Part shown: positions 1 through 6,738 of the stretch, piece after piece
Layout: each line of letters begins with the position of its first letter
Position numbering within the stretch: position 1 is the stretch's first letter
Origin: DATHSN01 sp035464115
Lineage (GTDB): Bacteria; Actinomycetota; Acidimicrobiia; Acidimicrobiales; SKKL01
Direction of reading: 5' to 3'
Length of the DNA stretch: 8,587 bases
NCBI GenBank assembly: GCA_035464115.1
Contig: DATHSN010000281.1
Location: forward strand, 1-8,587
Translations under genes and position numbers: made by a program
Notes under the pieces: model-generated
The model's database searches: none
The model's input: the letters and a program-made list of their open reading frames with translations, nothing else
Told to the model about the DNA's origin: nothing

Positions 1-1401
1 CTGGGACATGCCCCACGGGTTCGACGAGTTCTCCATCGAGCGGTAGGCGTTGCCCAGCTCGGTGGGGAAGTTGGACTCCATCAGCGACAGGTAGCGCCGC
101 ATGTCGAGGATCTTGTCGAGGATCTCGATGTTGACCGGGCAGATCTCGTCGCAGGCCTTGCACGAGGTGCAGGCCCAGACCTCCTCGGGGGTGATGCGCT
201 CGAAGAGGCTGTCGGCCGAGATAGTGATCTCGGCGTCGACGCCGATGGGGGGCGACACCGCGGGCGACCCGGTCGCGGCCATGACCTCGCCGGTCTTGAG
301 CACGATCTCGCGCGGGTCCAGCGGCTTGCCGGTGGCGTGGGCGGGGCAGACCGAGGTGCACCGGCCGCACATGGTGCAGGCGTCGGTGTCGAGCAGCTGC
401 TTCCAGGTGAAGTCCTCGACCGTGGAGGCCCCGAACGTCTCGAGCTCGGTCTCCATGAGGTTCGGCATGGGCTTCATCGCGCCCTTGGGGCGCTCGCGGT
501 CGCGCAGGTACATGTTCAGCGGCGACGTGAACATGTGACGCAGCATCGTCACCGGCAGGATGGCGAGGAACGCGATGAACGACAGCACGTGCAGGATCCA
601 GTGGAACTGGTGCCAGCCGGCGAGGTTGTCGGCGTTCTCGACCAGGCCCGACAGCGGGTAGCCGATGATCGACCACTGCTCGAAGTCGGGGCGACCCTCG
701 AGGGCGATGCGGTACATCTCGGTGGTGAACCCGGTGATGCCGAGGACGAGGAACACCCCGAGGATCACGGCGTGCTCGGGCTTGGACTTGATGCGGATCC
801 GGTACGGGCGCTGCACGTAGCGGCGCACGATGGCCCACACCACGCCGATGAGGAACGTGGCCCCGGCGACGTCGCCGATGAGGGCGTAGCCCCGGTACAC
901 GTCGCCGTGGAGGAACTTGGCGCTCTCGGGCATCAGGTGGTTGATCTCGAGCACCGTGGTGACGCCGAGCAGCACGAGGAACGAGAAGTAGATGAGCGAG
1001 TGCATGATGCCGGCAGCCGGATCGCGCAGCAGCGTCTGCATGTAGACGCCGGCACGGAAGTCCTTCAGGCGCTGGCCCACGTTCTTCTTCGTGGTGGTCC
1101 GACGGTCGGGGGCGCCGCGCTCCCAGTTCTTCACCCGCTGGGAGAAGAGGATGGCGCCGTAGACCAGCAGCACCGGGATGGCGGTGTAGAAGGCGAGCTT
1201 GAGGCCGCTCGGGATGTTGACGAAGACCTCGCGAGAGACCTCGGAGTCGTCCTTGAACTGGAACACCACCGACGCCACGCCCGACAGGACGGTGAACGTG
1301 GCGATGCCCACCCCCAACGCCACCACGAGCTGGTGGGGGCGGAGCCGCTTCCTGGCAGGAGCCTGCTGGTCCTGCTCGACGTGATCCGTGACCGCGCTCA
1401 T
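1..1401 (-). CDS. Membrane-anchored 4Fe-4S oxidoreductase, EtfD/Rv0338c-like; C-terminus cut by window edge
   Basis: Reading the minus strand from ATG at 1401 gives 467 open codons with no stop, so the gene continues past base 1. About six hydrophobic segments lie near residues 25-48, 67-86, 132-152, 171-192, 210-227 and 263-286. This is a NarI-like membrane domain, with His134, His264, His268 and His271 as possible heme b ligands. Two 4Fe-4S motifs follow: C342-x2-C345-x2-C348-x3-C352-P and C411-x2-C414-x2-C417-x3-C421-P. The visible end contains NPWG, which in this family precedes the Cys-rich CCG domains; these would lie outside the window. The architecture matches mycobacterial Rv0338c (EtfD), which passes electrons from electron-transfer flavoprotein to menaquinone during acyl-CoA oxidation. 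Other HdrD/GlpC-type Fe-S reductases are possible because the C-terminal half is missing. An in-frame ATG at 1497 would add 32 residues, but neither start has a clear Shine-Dalgarno. 1401 is preferred because the longer form would overlap the divergent regulator's reading frame. Confidence 0.85.
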   Translation of the reverse strand, partial: MSAVTDHVEQDQQAPARKRLRPHQLVVALGVGIATFTVLSGVASVVFQFKDDSEVSREVFVNIPSGLKLAFYTAIPVLLVYGAILFSQRVKNWERGAPDRRTTTKKNVGQRLKDFRAGVYMQTLLRDPAAGIMHSLIYFSFLVLLGVTTVLEINHLMPESAKFLHGDVYRGYALIGDVAGATFLIGVVWAIVRRYVQRPYRIRIKSKPEHAVILGVFLVLGITGFTTEMYRIALEGRPDFEQWSIIGYPLSGLVENADNLAGWHQFHWILHVLSFIAFLAILPVTMLRHMFTSPLNMYLRDRERPKGAMKPMPNLMETELETFGASTVEDFTWKQLLDTDACTMCGRCTSVCPAHATGKPLDPREIVLKTGEVMAATGSPAVSPPIGVDAEITISADSLFERITPEEVWACTSCKACDEICPVNIEILDKILDMRRYLSLMESNFPTELGNAYRSMENSSNPWGMSQ

Positions 1402-1527
1402 CGCTCGCGGACCGTAGCCGACCCCTGTTGACGACACGAAGTAGAGCGTCGCCGCCGGCACATCGACGTGTCTGACGGGTTGCTGAGCGACGTTCATGGA
1501 GACGAAACAACTGGGAAACCTGTGCGT

Positions 1528-1533
1528 GGTGAT
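1528..1533 (+). promoter_or_regulatory. Ribosome binding site favouring the 1544 start
   Basis: GGTGAT matches the 3' part of the extended Shine-Dalgarno (AGGAGGTGATCC) and lies 10 nt before ATG at 1544. No comparable site precedes the in-frame ATGs at 1496 or 1532. This is modest evidence for the shorter protein. Confidence 0.4.
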
Positions 1534-1543
1534 GTGCTGGCCC

Positions 1544-2059
1544 ATGGACGTCGTGCTCGTGCGGTGGCCCGACGAACGGGAGCGCCGAGATCAGCTGCGC
1601 CGGTCGGGTCATCCCCGACTGCTGCTGTTGGAGAACGGTGAGCCCGCCCCTGTCTCGGGCGACGAGCTCGAGGACTGGATCCGGCTGCCGGCCGACGAGT
1701 CCGACGTGCGGGCCCGGGTGGCCGGGCTCGAGCGTCGGGCCCAGGCGTTGGCCGCCTCGGTCCCGAGCCTCGACGGCGACGGGGTGCTGCGGTTCTCCGG
1801 CTCGTGGGTCGCGCTGCCCCCGGTCGAAGCTCGTCTCACCGCCGCTCTGCTCGAGCGCTTCGGCGCGGTCGTGAGCCGTGACGCGCTGGCCCGATCGGGC
1901 TGGCCCGACGGCGCACCGGGCCGCAACGCGCTCGACGTCCACGTGCTGCGACTGCGTCGTCGGCTCGAGCCGCTCGGGCTCGTCATCCGCACCGTCAGGT
2001 CGCGGGGGTACGTGCTCGAGCCGTCAGATTCCGTACAGGAGAGCGTGAGCCACGCGTAA
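1544..2059 (+). CDS. Orphan winged-helix transcriptional regulator with a degenerate receiver-like N-terminus
   Basis: The product is 171 aa from ATG 1544. An in-frame ATG at 1496 would add 16 residues with no homology-like character. Residues about 78-160 form an OmpR/PhoB-type winged helix: the recognition helix is around LDVHVLRLRRRLEPLG and the wing is RTVRSRGYVLEP. Residues 1-66 look like a shortened receiver. They have a beta strand (VVLVRWP), a basic helix, a second strand (PRLLLLENG), then LEDWIRLPADESDVRARV, which resembles the end of a receiver domain (helix 4, strand 5, helix 5). There is no room for the normal phospho-acceptor region, and no histidine kinase gene is nearby, so phosphorylation control is unlikely (inference). 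The gene is codirectional with amtB 90 bp downstream and divergent from the Fe-S oxidoreductase. By analogy with the orphan OmpR-type GlnR of other actinobacteria, amtB-glnK is the obvious candidate target. Recognition of the DNA-binding domain is firm; the nitrogen role is inferred from position. Confidence 0.85.
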   Translation: MDVVLVRWPDERERRDQLRRSGHPRLLLLENGEPAPVSGDELEDWIRLPADESDVRARVAGLERRAQALAASVPSLDGDGVLRFSGSWVALPPVEARLTAALLERFGAVVSRDALARSGWPDGAPGRNALDVHVLRLRRRLEPLGLVIRTVRSRGYVLEPSDSVQESVSHA

Positions 2060-2149
2060 CGCGCAGCACACGACCGGGAAATCGCCGGTCCGTACGGTCA
2101 CGAACCATTCAGATCAGGCGCCCGCTCGGGTGGCGTCCTTGGAGGAGCG
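2060..2149 (+). promoter_or_regulatory. Upstream region of amtB with repeated CGGTC elements and a CCGTACGG palindrome
   Basis: This 90-bp gap should hold the amtB-glnK promoter and any operator. CGGTC occurs directly at 2086-2090 and 2095-2099 (9-bp period) and inverted (GACCG) at 2072-2076. CCGTACGG at 2090-2097 is a perfect 8-bp palindrome, and its TCCGTAC core also occurs at 2030-2036 inside the regulator gene. TACGGT at 2093-2098 could act as a -10 element, but no -35 is visible. GGAGGAG at 2141-2147 is the amtB ribosome binding site. Direct repeats at about one helical turn would suit an OmpR-type regulator, but this assignment is speculative. Confidence 0.35.
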
Positions 2150-3517
2150 ATGAGACGAAAGCTACTGGTGGGAGCCGGGCTCGCAGGGGCGGTCACACTT
2201 GCCTTTGCGTCCCCGGCGGTGGCCCAAGAGGCCACCGACATCCCGCTCGACGACACCCAGATGATCCTCGACAACATCTGGGTGATGATCGCCGCAGCGC
2301 TGGTGATCTTCATGCAGGCGGGCTTCGCCATGCTCGAGGCCGGGCTCACCTCGGCCAAGAACGTGGGCTCCATCATGATGAAGAACGTGATGGACTTCTG
2401 CCTCGGTGCGGTCCTGTTCGGGCTCATCGGCTACCACGTCGCCTACAGCGGTGAGTCGTTCCTCGGCTTCAGCTGGTTGTGGGGCGGCTACGAGGCGGCG
2501 CCCACCACCGACTACTCGCTGATGCTGCCGGTCGACTTCGTGTTCCAGGTGGCGTTCGCCGCCACCGCGGCCACGATCGTCTCCGGAGCGCTCGCCGGGC
2601 GGGCCAAGTTCAGCGGCTACCTCATCTACACGGCGCTGATCACCGCCTTCATCTACCCGGTGGTCGTCAACTGGCAGTGGGGCGGCGGCTGGCTCGCCGA
2701 GCGCGGCTTCCAGGACTTCGCCGGTTCCACGCTCGTGCACTCCGTCGGTGGCTGGGCGGCGCTCATGGGCGCCATCATCATCGGCCCCCGCATCGGCAAG
2801 TACGGGCCCGACGGCAAGCCCCGGGCCATCCCGGGTCACAACCTGGGGATGGCCACCCTCGGTGTGTTCATCCTCTTCGTGGGCTGGTTCGGCTTCAACG
2901 GCGGCTCGCAGCTGGCCGCCGACGTCGAGGTGCCCCGCATCGTGTTGAACACGGCGATGGCCGCCGCCGGCGGTGGCCTCGGCGCCCTGCTCACCAGCTG
3001 GGTCGTGTTCAAGAAGCCCGACGTCTCCATGGTCGGCAACGGCCTGCTCGCCGGCCTGGTGTCGATCACCGCCGGCGCCTACCTGATCGACGGCTGGTGG
3101 TCGACGATCGTCGGCCTCCTCGGCGGCATCCTCGTGGTGTTCTCGGTGCTGTTCTTCGACCGGGTCAAGGTCGACGATCCCGTCGGTGCCATCTCGGTGC
3201 ACGGCGTCTGTGGTGCCTGGGGCACCATCGCCGTGGGCCTGTTCGCCAACGTCAACGCCCCGCTGCTCGGTGACGGGCTCGACGGGCTGTTCTTCGGGGG
3301 CGGTGCCGATCTCCTCGTCGACCAGATCGTCGGCGTGATCGCCGTCTTCGCCTTCGTGGTGATCACCTCGGGCATCGTCTTCTCGGCGCTGAAGGCCGCT
3401 GGTCTGCTCCGTGTCGATCCCGAGCACGAGATCGAGGGCCTGGACGTCACCGAGTTCGGTGTGGCGGCCTATGGTCCCGACGTGCTCGCCACGTTCTCGT
3501 CCACCTCGGCGAAGTAG
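2150..3517 (+). CDS. amtB: Ammonium transporter AmtB
   Basis: The 455-aa Amt/MEP/Rh channel conducts ammonium or ammonia across the cytoplasmic membrane for nitrogen assimilation. Residues 1-25 are a cleavable-type signal sequence ending near AVA-QE, followed by about eleven hydrophobic segments. Aligned by eye with E. coli AmtB, the key positions are present: the pore twin histidines His197 and His351; Asp189 in the DFAGSTLVH motif; the periplasmic recruitment site Trp177 and Ser253; and the gate residues Phe136 and Phe249. The cytoplasmic tail (about 419-455, with EHEIEGLDVTEFGVAAYGPD) keeps the conserved segment that contacts GlnK. The start is fixed by GGAGGAG 2-3 nt before ATG and by the signal peptide. 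It is followed 12 bp later by glnK, so the two are almost certainly cotranscribed. The gene lies 90 bp after the orphan regulator. Confidence 0.97.
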   Translation: MRRKLLVGAGLAGAVTLAFASPAVAQEATDIPLDDTQMILDNIWVMIAAALVIFMQAGFAMLEAGLTSAKNVGSIMMKNVMDFCLGAVLFGLIGYHVAYSGESFLGFSWLWGGYEAAPTTDYSLMLPVDFVFQVAFAATAATIVSGALAGRAKFSGYLIYTALITAFIYPVVVNWQWGGGWLAERGFQDFAGSTLVHSVGGWAALMGAIIIGPRIGKYGPDGKPRAIPGHNLGMATLGVFILFVGWFGFNGGSQLAADVEVPRIVLNTAMAAAGGGLGALLTSWVVFKKPDVSMVGNGLLAGLVSITAGAYLIDGWWSTIVGLLGGILVVFSVLFFDRVKVDDPVGAISVHGVCGAWGTIAVGLFANVNAPLLGDGLDGLFFGGGADLLVDQIVGVIAVFAFVVITSGIVFSALKAAGLLRVDPEHEIEGLDVTEFGVAAYGPDVLATFSSTSAK

Positions 3518-3521
3518 GAGG
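3516..3521 (+). promoter_or_regulatory. glnK Shine-Dalgarno overlapping the amtB stop codon
   Basis: AGGAGG shares its first two bases with the amtB TAG stop and sits 8 nt before the glnK ATG. The overlap favours translational coupling of the channel and its PII regulator. Confidence 0.8.
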
Positions 3522-3529
3522 CGCATCAC

Positions 3530-3868
3530 ATGCAGCTCATCACCGCCATCATCAAGCCCCACATGCTCGACGAGGTGAAGGACGCCCTGCGGGGCGCTGG
3601 GATCTCGGGGCTGACCGTCAGCGAGGTCAAGGGCTACGGCCGCCAGGGCGGCCACACCGAGACCTACCGGGGCGCGGAGTACAAGATCGACTTCGTGCCC
3701 AAGGTGAAGATCGAGGTGGTCGTCGACGACGGTGTCGCCGACTCGGTCGTCACGACCATCGCCGACGCGGCCCGCACCGACAAGATCGGTGACGGCAAGA
3801 TCTGGGTCACGCCGGTCGGGGCGCTCATGCGCATCCGCACCGCCGAGACCGGGGTCGACGCCATCTAG
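3530..3868 (+). CDS. glnK: Nitrogen regulatory protein PII (GlnK type)
   Basis: The 112-aa PII protein is full length for the family. It should form a trimer that senses ATP/ADP and 2-oxoglutarate and plugs AmtB when ammonium is plentiful. The T-loop (about 37-55) carries Gln39 and the modifiable Tyr51 in YRGAEYKIDF. In other actinobacteria Tyr51 is adenylylated by GlnD. The nucleotide-binding B-loop is TDKIGDGKI at 83-91, with Asp84 where Gly is usual, and Lys85 and Lys90 kept. Arg101 and Arg103 in the C-loop are also present. No glnD follows, unlike the amtB-glnK-glnD operons of Streptomyces and mycobacteria. Instead a strong hairpin closes the operon 43 bp after the stop. GlnB and GlnK paralogs are hard to tell apart by sequence; the linkage to amtB is why GlnK is chosen. 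Confidence 0.95.
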   Translation: MQLITAIIKPHMLDEVKDALRGAGISGLTVSEVKGYGRQGGHTETYRGAEYKIDFVPKVKIEVVVDDGVADSVVTTIADAARTDKIGDGKIWVTPVGALMRIRTAETGVDAI

Positions 3869-3911
3869 GCGAGCTCCACGGCGGGACCGGCATCGGCGTC
3901 GCCGAGCACGA

Positions 3912-3946
3912 CCGGAGGGGCACGGACGAGGTCCGTGCCCCTCCGG
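3912..3946 (+). terminator. Perfect 16-bp hairpin terminator after glnK
   Basis: Arm 3912-3927 (CCGGAGGGGCACGGAC) is exactly complementary to 3931-3946, with a 3-nt GAG loop. There is no T-run afterwards, which is common for actinobacterial hairpin terminators. It separates amtB-glnK from the MDR oxidoreductase gene, so the latter needs its own promoter in 3947-3994, or readthrough. Confidence 0.85.
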
Positions 3947-3982
3947 CGCGTCCGGTGGGCGATGCTGGAGCCGACCGACCAC

Positions 3983-3990
3983 GAGGGGGA
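3983..3990 (+). promoter_or_regulatory. Ribosome binding site deciding the MDR oxidoreductase start
   Basis: GAGGGGGA ends 4 nt before ATG 3995. The upstream in-frame starts at 3935 (GTG, inside the terminator) and 3962 have no such site. Confidence 0.7.
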
Positions 3991-3994
3991 CGCC

Positions 3995-4963
3995 ATGCAC
4001 GCCGCCGTCTACGACCACACCGGTGGTCCCGAGGTGCTCCGCTACGACGAGGTGCCCGACCCCGAGGTCCGCCCCGGCGGGGTGCTGGTGACGGTGGAGG
4101 CCATCAGCATCGAAGGGGGCGACACGTTGAACCGCGGCGGCGGCGCGCTGGCCGGCGTGCCCCACATCGTGGGCTACCAGTGCGCCGGCGTGATCAGCGA
4201 GGTCGGCGCCGGGGTCACCGACCGTCACGTCGGCCAACGGGTGGTCGCCACCATGGCCCACGGCTCGCACGCCGAGCTGGTGGCGGTGCCGGTGCGGTCG
4301 ACCTGGGTGATCCCCGACGGGCTCGACACCGTCACCGCGGCGTGCGTGCCCATCGCCTTCGGCACCGCCCACGACTGCCTGTTCGAGTTCGGTCGCCTCG
4401 CCGAGGGCGAGACGGTGCTCGTGCAGGCCGGCGCGAGCGGCGTCGGCATCGCCGCGGTGCAGCTCGCCCACCGGGCGGGGGCCACGGTCATCGCCACCGC
4501 GTCGAGCGACGAGCGCCTCGAGCGGCTGCGGCCCCTCGGGCTCGACCACCCGGTGAACTACCGGACGAGCCCCGACTGGGTGGCCGAGGTCCTCTCGCTC
4601 ACCGATGGTCGCGGCGTCGAGCTGGCCATCGACCCGGTCGGCGGACCCACGTTGGCGGGGAGCCTCCGCTGCCTCGGCTACCGGGGGCGGGGCATCACCG
4701 TCGGCAACGCGGGCCGCGAGCCCCAACCCCAGGACGTGGGGATCCTCATGGCCGGCAACCGCAGCCTCACCGGCGTGTTCCTCGGCGCCGAGCTGGCGTC
4801 GGGCACCCGGGCCCACGAGCTCATCGGGGCGCTCCTCGACCAGGTGGCGCAGGGCGAGCTCACCGTGGTGGTCGACTCGACGTGGCCGTTGGCCGACGCC
4901 GCCGGCGCCCACGCCCACATCGAGAGTCGACAGGCGTTCGGACGGGTCGTGCTCGTGCCCTGA
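3995..4963 (+). CDS. Zinc-independent MDR family NAD(P)H:quinone oxidoreductase-like protein
   Basis: The 322-aa protein belongs to the medium-chain dehydrogenase/reductase superfamily, quinone oxidoreductase (zeta-crystallin) branch. The N-terminus MHAAVYDHTGGPEVLRYDEV is typical of this branch. A GroES-like domain follows (about 1-120), with GYQCAGVISEVGAGV at 60-74. The Rossmann domain then carries the nucleotide-binding AGASGVG at 145-151, followed by AAVQLAHRAGATVIAT, and a helix-end ID-VGG motif near DPVGGPTL. The cysteine/histidine clusters that bind catalytic and structural zinc in alcohol dehydrogenases are absent. It probably reduces quinones or enones with NADPH; the exact substrate cannot be read from the sequence. 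ATG 3995 is chosen for its Shine-Dalgarno and for agreement with the family's N-terminus. It stands alone between two hairpins, so it is likely monocistronic and has no evident link to nitrogen metabolism. Confidence 0.9.
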   Translation: MHAAVYDHTGGPEVLRYDEVPDPEVRPGGVLVTVEAISIEGGDTLNRGGGALAGVPHIVGYQCAGVISEVGAGVTDRHVGQRVVATMAHGSHAELVAVPVRSTWVIPDGLDTVTAACVPIAFGTAHDCLFEFGRLAEGETVLVQAGASGVGIAAVQLAHRAGATVIATASSDERLERLRPLGLDHPVNYRTSPDWVAEVLSLTDGRGVELAIDPVGGPTLAGSLRCLGYRGRGITVGNAGREPQPQDVGILMAGNRSLTGVFLGAELASGTRAHELIGALLDQVAQGELTVVVDSTWPLADAAGAHAHIESRQAFGRVVLVP

Positions 4964-4971
4964 TCGGTGTG

Positions 4972-5004
4972 CGCCTCGCCGTCGGTGGTGCCGACGGCGA
5001 GGCG
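4972..5004 (+). terminator. 14-bp hairpin terminator after the MDR gene
   Basis: CGCCTCGCCGTCGG at 4972-4985 pairs perfectly with 4991-5004 around a TGGTG loop, 8 nt after the MDR stop. The following GGGG run contains no T tract. The helicase gene converges from the right, so the hairpin could also block its readthrough. Confidence 0.8.
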
Positions 5005-5161
5005 GGGGTGGGCCCCGTCCGGTCGCGGCCGCCCGAGGGCGGTCCGCGCCGGCGAGGCACGTGGGCCCGGGACGGTGACGTCACCGAGCCGGTCCGAGAT
5101 GTGGGTGCCAGGCCGAGACGCGCCGGGTGCCGCGTGCCGCCCCGAGACGTGGGCGTCGGGC
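5005..5161. other. Convergent intergenic spacer with a 14-bp palindrome and short CCGAGAYG repeats
   Basis: No gene is seen here. CGGTGACGTCACCG at 5073-5086 is a perfect loopless palindrome. CCGAGATGTGGGTG at 5094-5107 and CCGAGACGTGGGCG at 5142-5155 agree at 12 of 14 bases, and a third CCGAGACG lies at 5113-5120. The last long copy can form a small GACG-TGGG-CGTC hairpin just beyond the helicase stop, a weak terminator candidate for the minus-strand gene. None has an assigned function. Confidence 0.5.
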
Positions 5162-6559
5162 TCAGCCCCGGCGGTTGCCGCCGCGCCGTCCCGCGCTCGA
5201 GGCGCCGCCCCGGCCGCTCTGGCCCTGACGGCCGCGGCCGCCGTTGCCGCCACCGCCCTGGCCACCGCGTCCACCGGAGCGGCCGCCGCCGTTGGCGCCG
5301 CCGTTGCGGTTGCGACCGCCGCCGTTGCGACCGTCGCCCGGGCGGGCGCCGTCGTCGGTGGCCACCGGGGTCGGCGGGCGACGGTGGGGCTCACGGCCGG
5401 TGCCGAGGCCCTCGGGGTCGGCGCGGTGGATGCCGGTGGGCAGCTCGAGCTTGCGCTGCATCTTGGTGACGTCGCCGACCTGGTCGCCGGGGACGAGCGA
5501 GATGACGAGCCCGACCGCGCCGGCCCGACCGGTGCGCCCGGAGCGGTGGACGTAGTCCTTGGGGTCGGGCGGCATGTCGAAGTGCACGACGCTGGCCACG
5601 TCGTCGACGTGGATCCCGCGCGCCGCGACGTCGGTGGCGACGAGCGCCTGGACCCGGCCCGACGAGAAGTCGGCGAGGGCCCGCTCGCGCTGGCCCTGGG
5701 AGCGGTCGCCGTGGATGGCGGCGGTGGCGACGCCCTCCTTGGTGAGCTGGCGGGCCAGCCGGTCGGCGCCCCGCTTGGTGCGGCAGAACACCACGGCCGG
5801 CCAGTGCACGGCGGTGACCTTGGCGGTGATGGCGACGCGCTCGGCCCGCTCCACGCGCCAGAAGCGGTGGTCGTTCACGGGGGCGTCGTCGTCGACCTCG
5901 AGCTCGTGGCGGGCGGGGTTGCGCTGGTAGCGCTTGATGAGCACGTCGACGTCGCCGTCGAGGGTGGCCGAGAACAACAGCGTCTGGCGCGGGGTGCGGG
6001 TGCGGTCGAGCAGGCGCTTGACCTCGGGGAGGAAGCCCATGTCGGCCATGCGGTCGGCTTCGTCGATGACGACCAGGTCGACCTCGTCGAGGTGCAGCGC
6101 GCGCTGGTTGACCAGATCGGCGAGGCGACCGGGGGTGGCCACCACGATGTCCACCCCGCGGCGCAGCGCCGAGAGCTGGTTGCCGAACCCGACGCCGCCG
6201 TAGACGGCGAGGGTGCGGGGGCCCTTCGGACCGGCGAGGGCGCGCAGCTCGCGCTCGACCTGCCCGGCGAGCTCGCGGGTGGGGAGCAGCACCAGGCCCC
6301 GGGGGTGACCCGGCCGGGCCTGACCGACCCGGGTGACGAGGGGGATGCCGAACGCGATGGTCTTGCCCGACCCGGTGGGGGCGCGCCCGCACAGGTCGCG
6401 CCCGTCGAGGGCGTCGGGGAGGGTGGCGACCTGGATGGGGAACGGCTCGGTGATGCCGCGGGCGGCGAGGCTGGCGGCCATCGCGGCGGGGACGCCGAGC
6501 TCGGCGAAGGTGACGGGGGTGGTGGACGCGCCGACGGGCGCGGTGGCGGTGGGGGACAC
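5162..6559 (-). CDS. DEAD-box ATP-dependent RNA helicase with RGG-rich tail
   Basis: The 465-aa helicase (from GTG 6559) should unwind RNA duplexes or remodel RNA-protein complexes in ribosome assembly, mRNA decay or cold adaptation. Motifs appear in order: Q-motif region FAELG...PFPIQ (Gln43); Walker A APTGSGKT (60-67); PTREL (93-97); TPGR (142-145); DEAD (166-169); SAT (197-199); VFCRTK (257-262); VATDVAARG (307-315); and HRSGRTGRAG (338-347). Residues about 405-465 are Gly/Arg/Asn-rich with RGG-like repeats, a disordered RNA-binding tail typical of RhlE-like bacterial enzymes. GTG 6559 is chosen because GGAG lies 7 nt upstream and residue 1 falls shortly before the Q-motif. An in-frame ATG at 6643 would add 28 Pro/Arg-rich residues. 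The gene is convergent with the MDR gene and divergent from the DUF559 gene. The subfamily (RhlE, CshA or DeaD) is not settled. Confidence 0.95.
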   Translation of the reverse strand: MSPTATAPVGASTTPVTFAELGVPAAMAASLAARGITEPFPIQVATLPDALDGRDLCGRAPTGSGKTIAFGIPLVTRVGQARPGHPRGLVLLPTRELAGQVERELRALAGPKGPRTLAVYGGVGFGNQLSALRRGVDIVVATPGRLADLVNQRALHLDEVDLVVIDEADRMADMGFLPEVKRLLDRTRTPRQTLLFSATLDGDVDVLIKRYQRNPARHELEVDDDAPVNDHRFWRVERAERVAITAKVTAVHWPAVVFCRTKRGADRLARQLTKEGVATAAIHGDRSQGQRERALADFSSGRVQALVATDVAARGIHVDDVASVVHFDMPPDPKDYVHRSGRTGRAGAVGLVISLVPGDQVGDVTKMQRKLELPTGIHRADPEGLGTGREPHRRPPTPVATDDGARPGDGRNGGGRNRNGGANGGGRSGGRGGQGGGGNGGRGRQGQSGRGGASSAGRRGGNRRG

Positions 6560-6738
6560 GAACGGCTCCACGGGGGGATGCGCCGGACGGCGCGAACGAA
6601 GGGGTGCGACCAACCCAGGGGCACCTCCCCGGCGGGGCCGCATCGCTGGCGGCGGGGGGAGGGTGGCCTCGACCGGGGGACGTCCCGAGCGTGACCCACC
6701 GGCGAACCGGTGACGGCCGGACCAGGTCCGACCGGGTG

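Noticed and set aside
337..1431. A 364-codon plus-strand open frame opposite the Fe-S oxidoreductase
   Set aside because: It is antisense to a gene with two clear 4Fe-4S motifs and six membrane segments. Its translation is a low-complexity His/Glu/Arg/Val mix typical of a GC-rich shadow frame.
2056..2101. A GlnR-type box upstream of amtB (GTAAC at 2056, GAAAT at 2078, GTCAC at 2097)
   Set aside because: Half-sites resembling GTnAC and GAAAC occur, but they are not arranged in the alternating 11-bp order of the known consensus, and the box at 2067 (CACAC) is poor. It is not good enough to call.
3935..3994. An N-terminal extension of the MDR oxidoreductase from GTG 3935 or ATG 3962
   Set aside because: The first lies inside the glnK terminator hairpin and neither has a ribosome binding site. 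The family N-terminus begins at ATG 3995, just after GAGGGGGA.
2162..4918. A 918-codon minus-strand open frame spanning amtB, glnK and the MDR gene
   Set aside because: It lies opposite three well-recognised genes and crosses two intergenic regions and a terminator. Its product is a His/Asp/Gly/Arg-rich string without domains. Long antisense frames are expected at this GC content.
4967..6694. A 575-codon plus-strand open frame opposite the helicase
   Set aside because: It is antisense to a complete DEAD-box motif series. The translation is Ala/Gly/Val/Asp-rich and has no recognisable domain.
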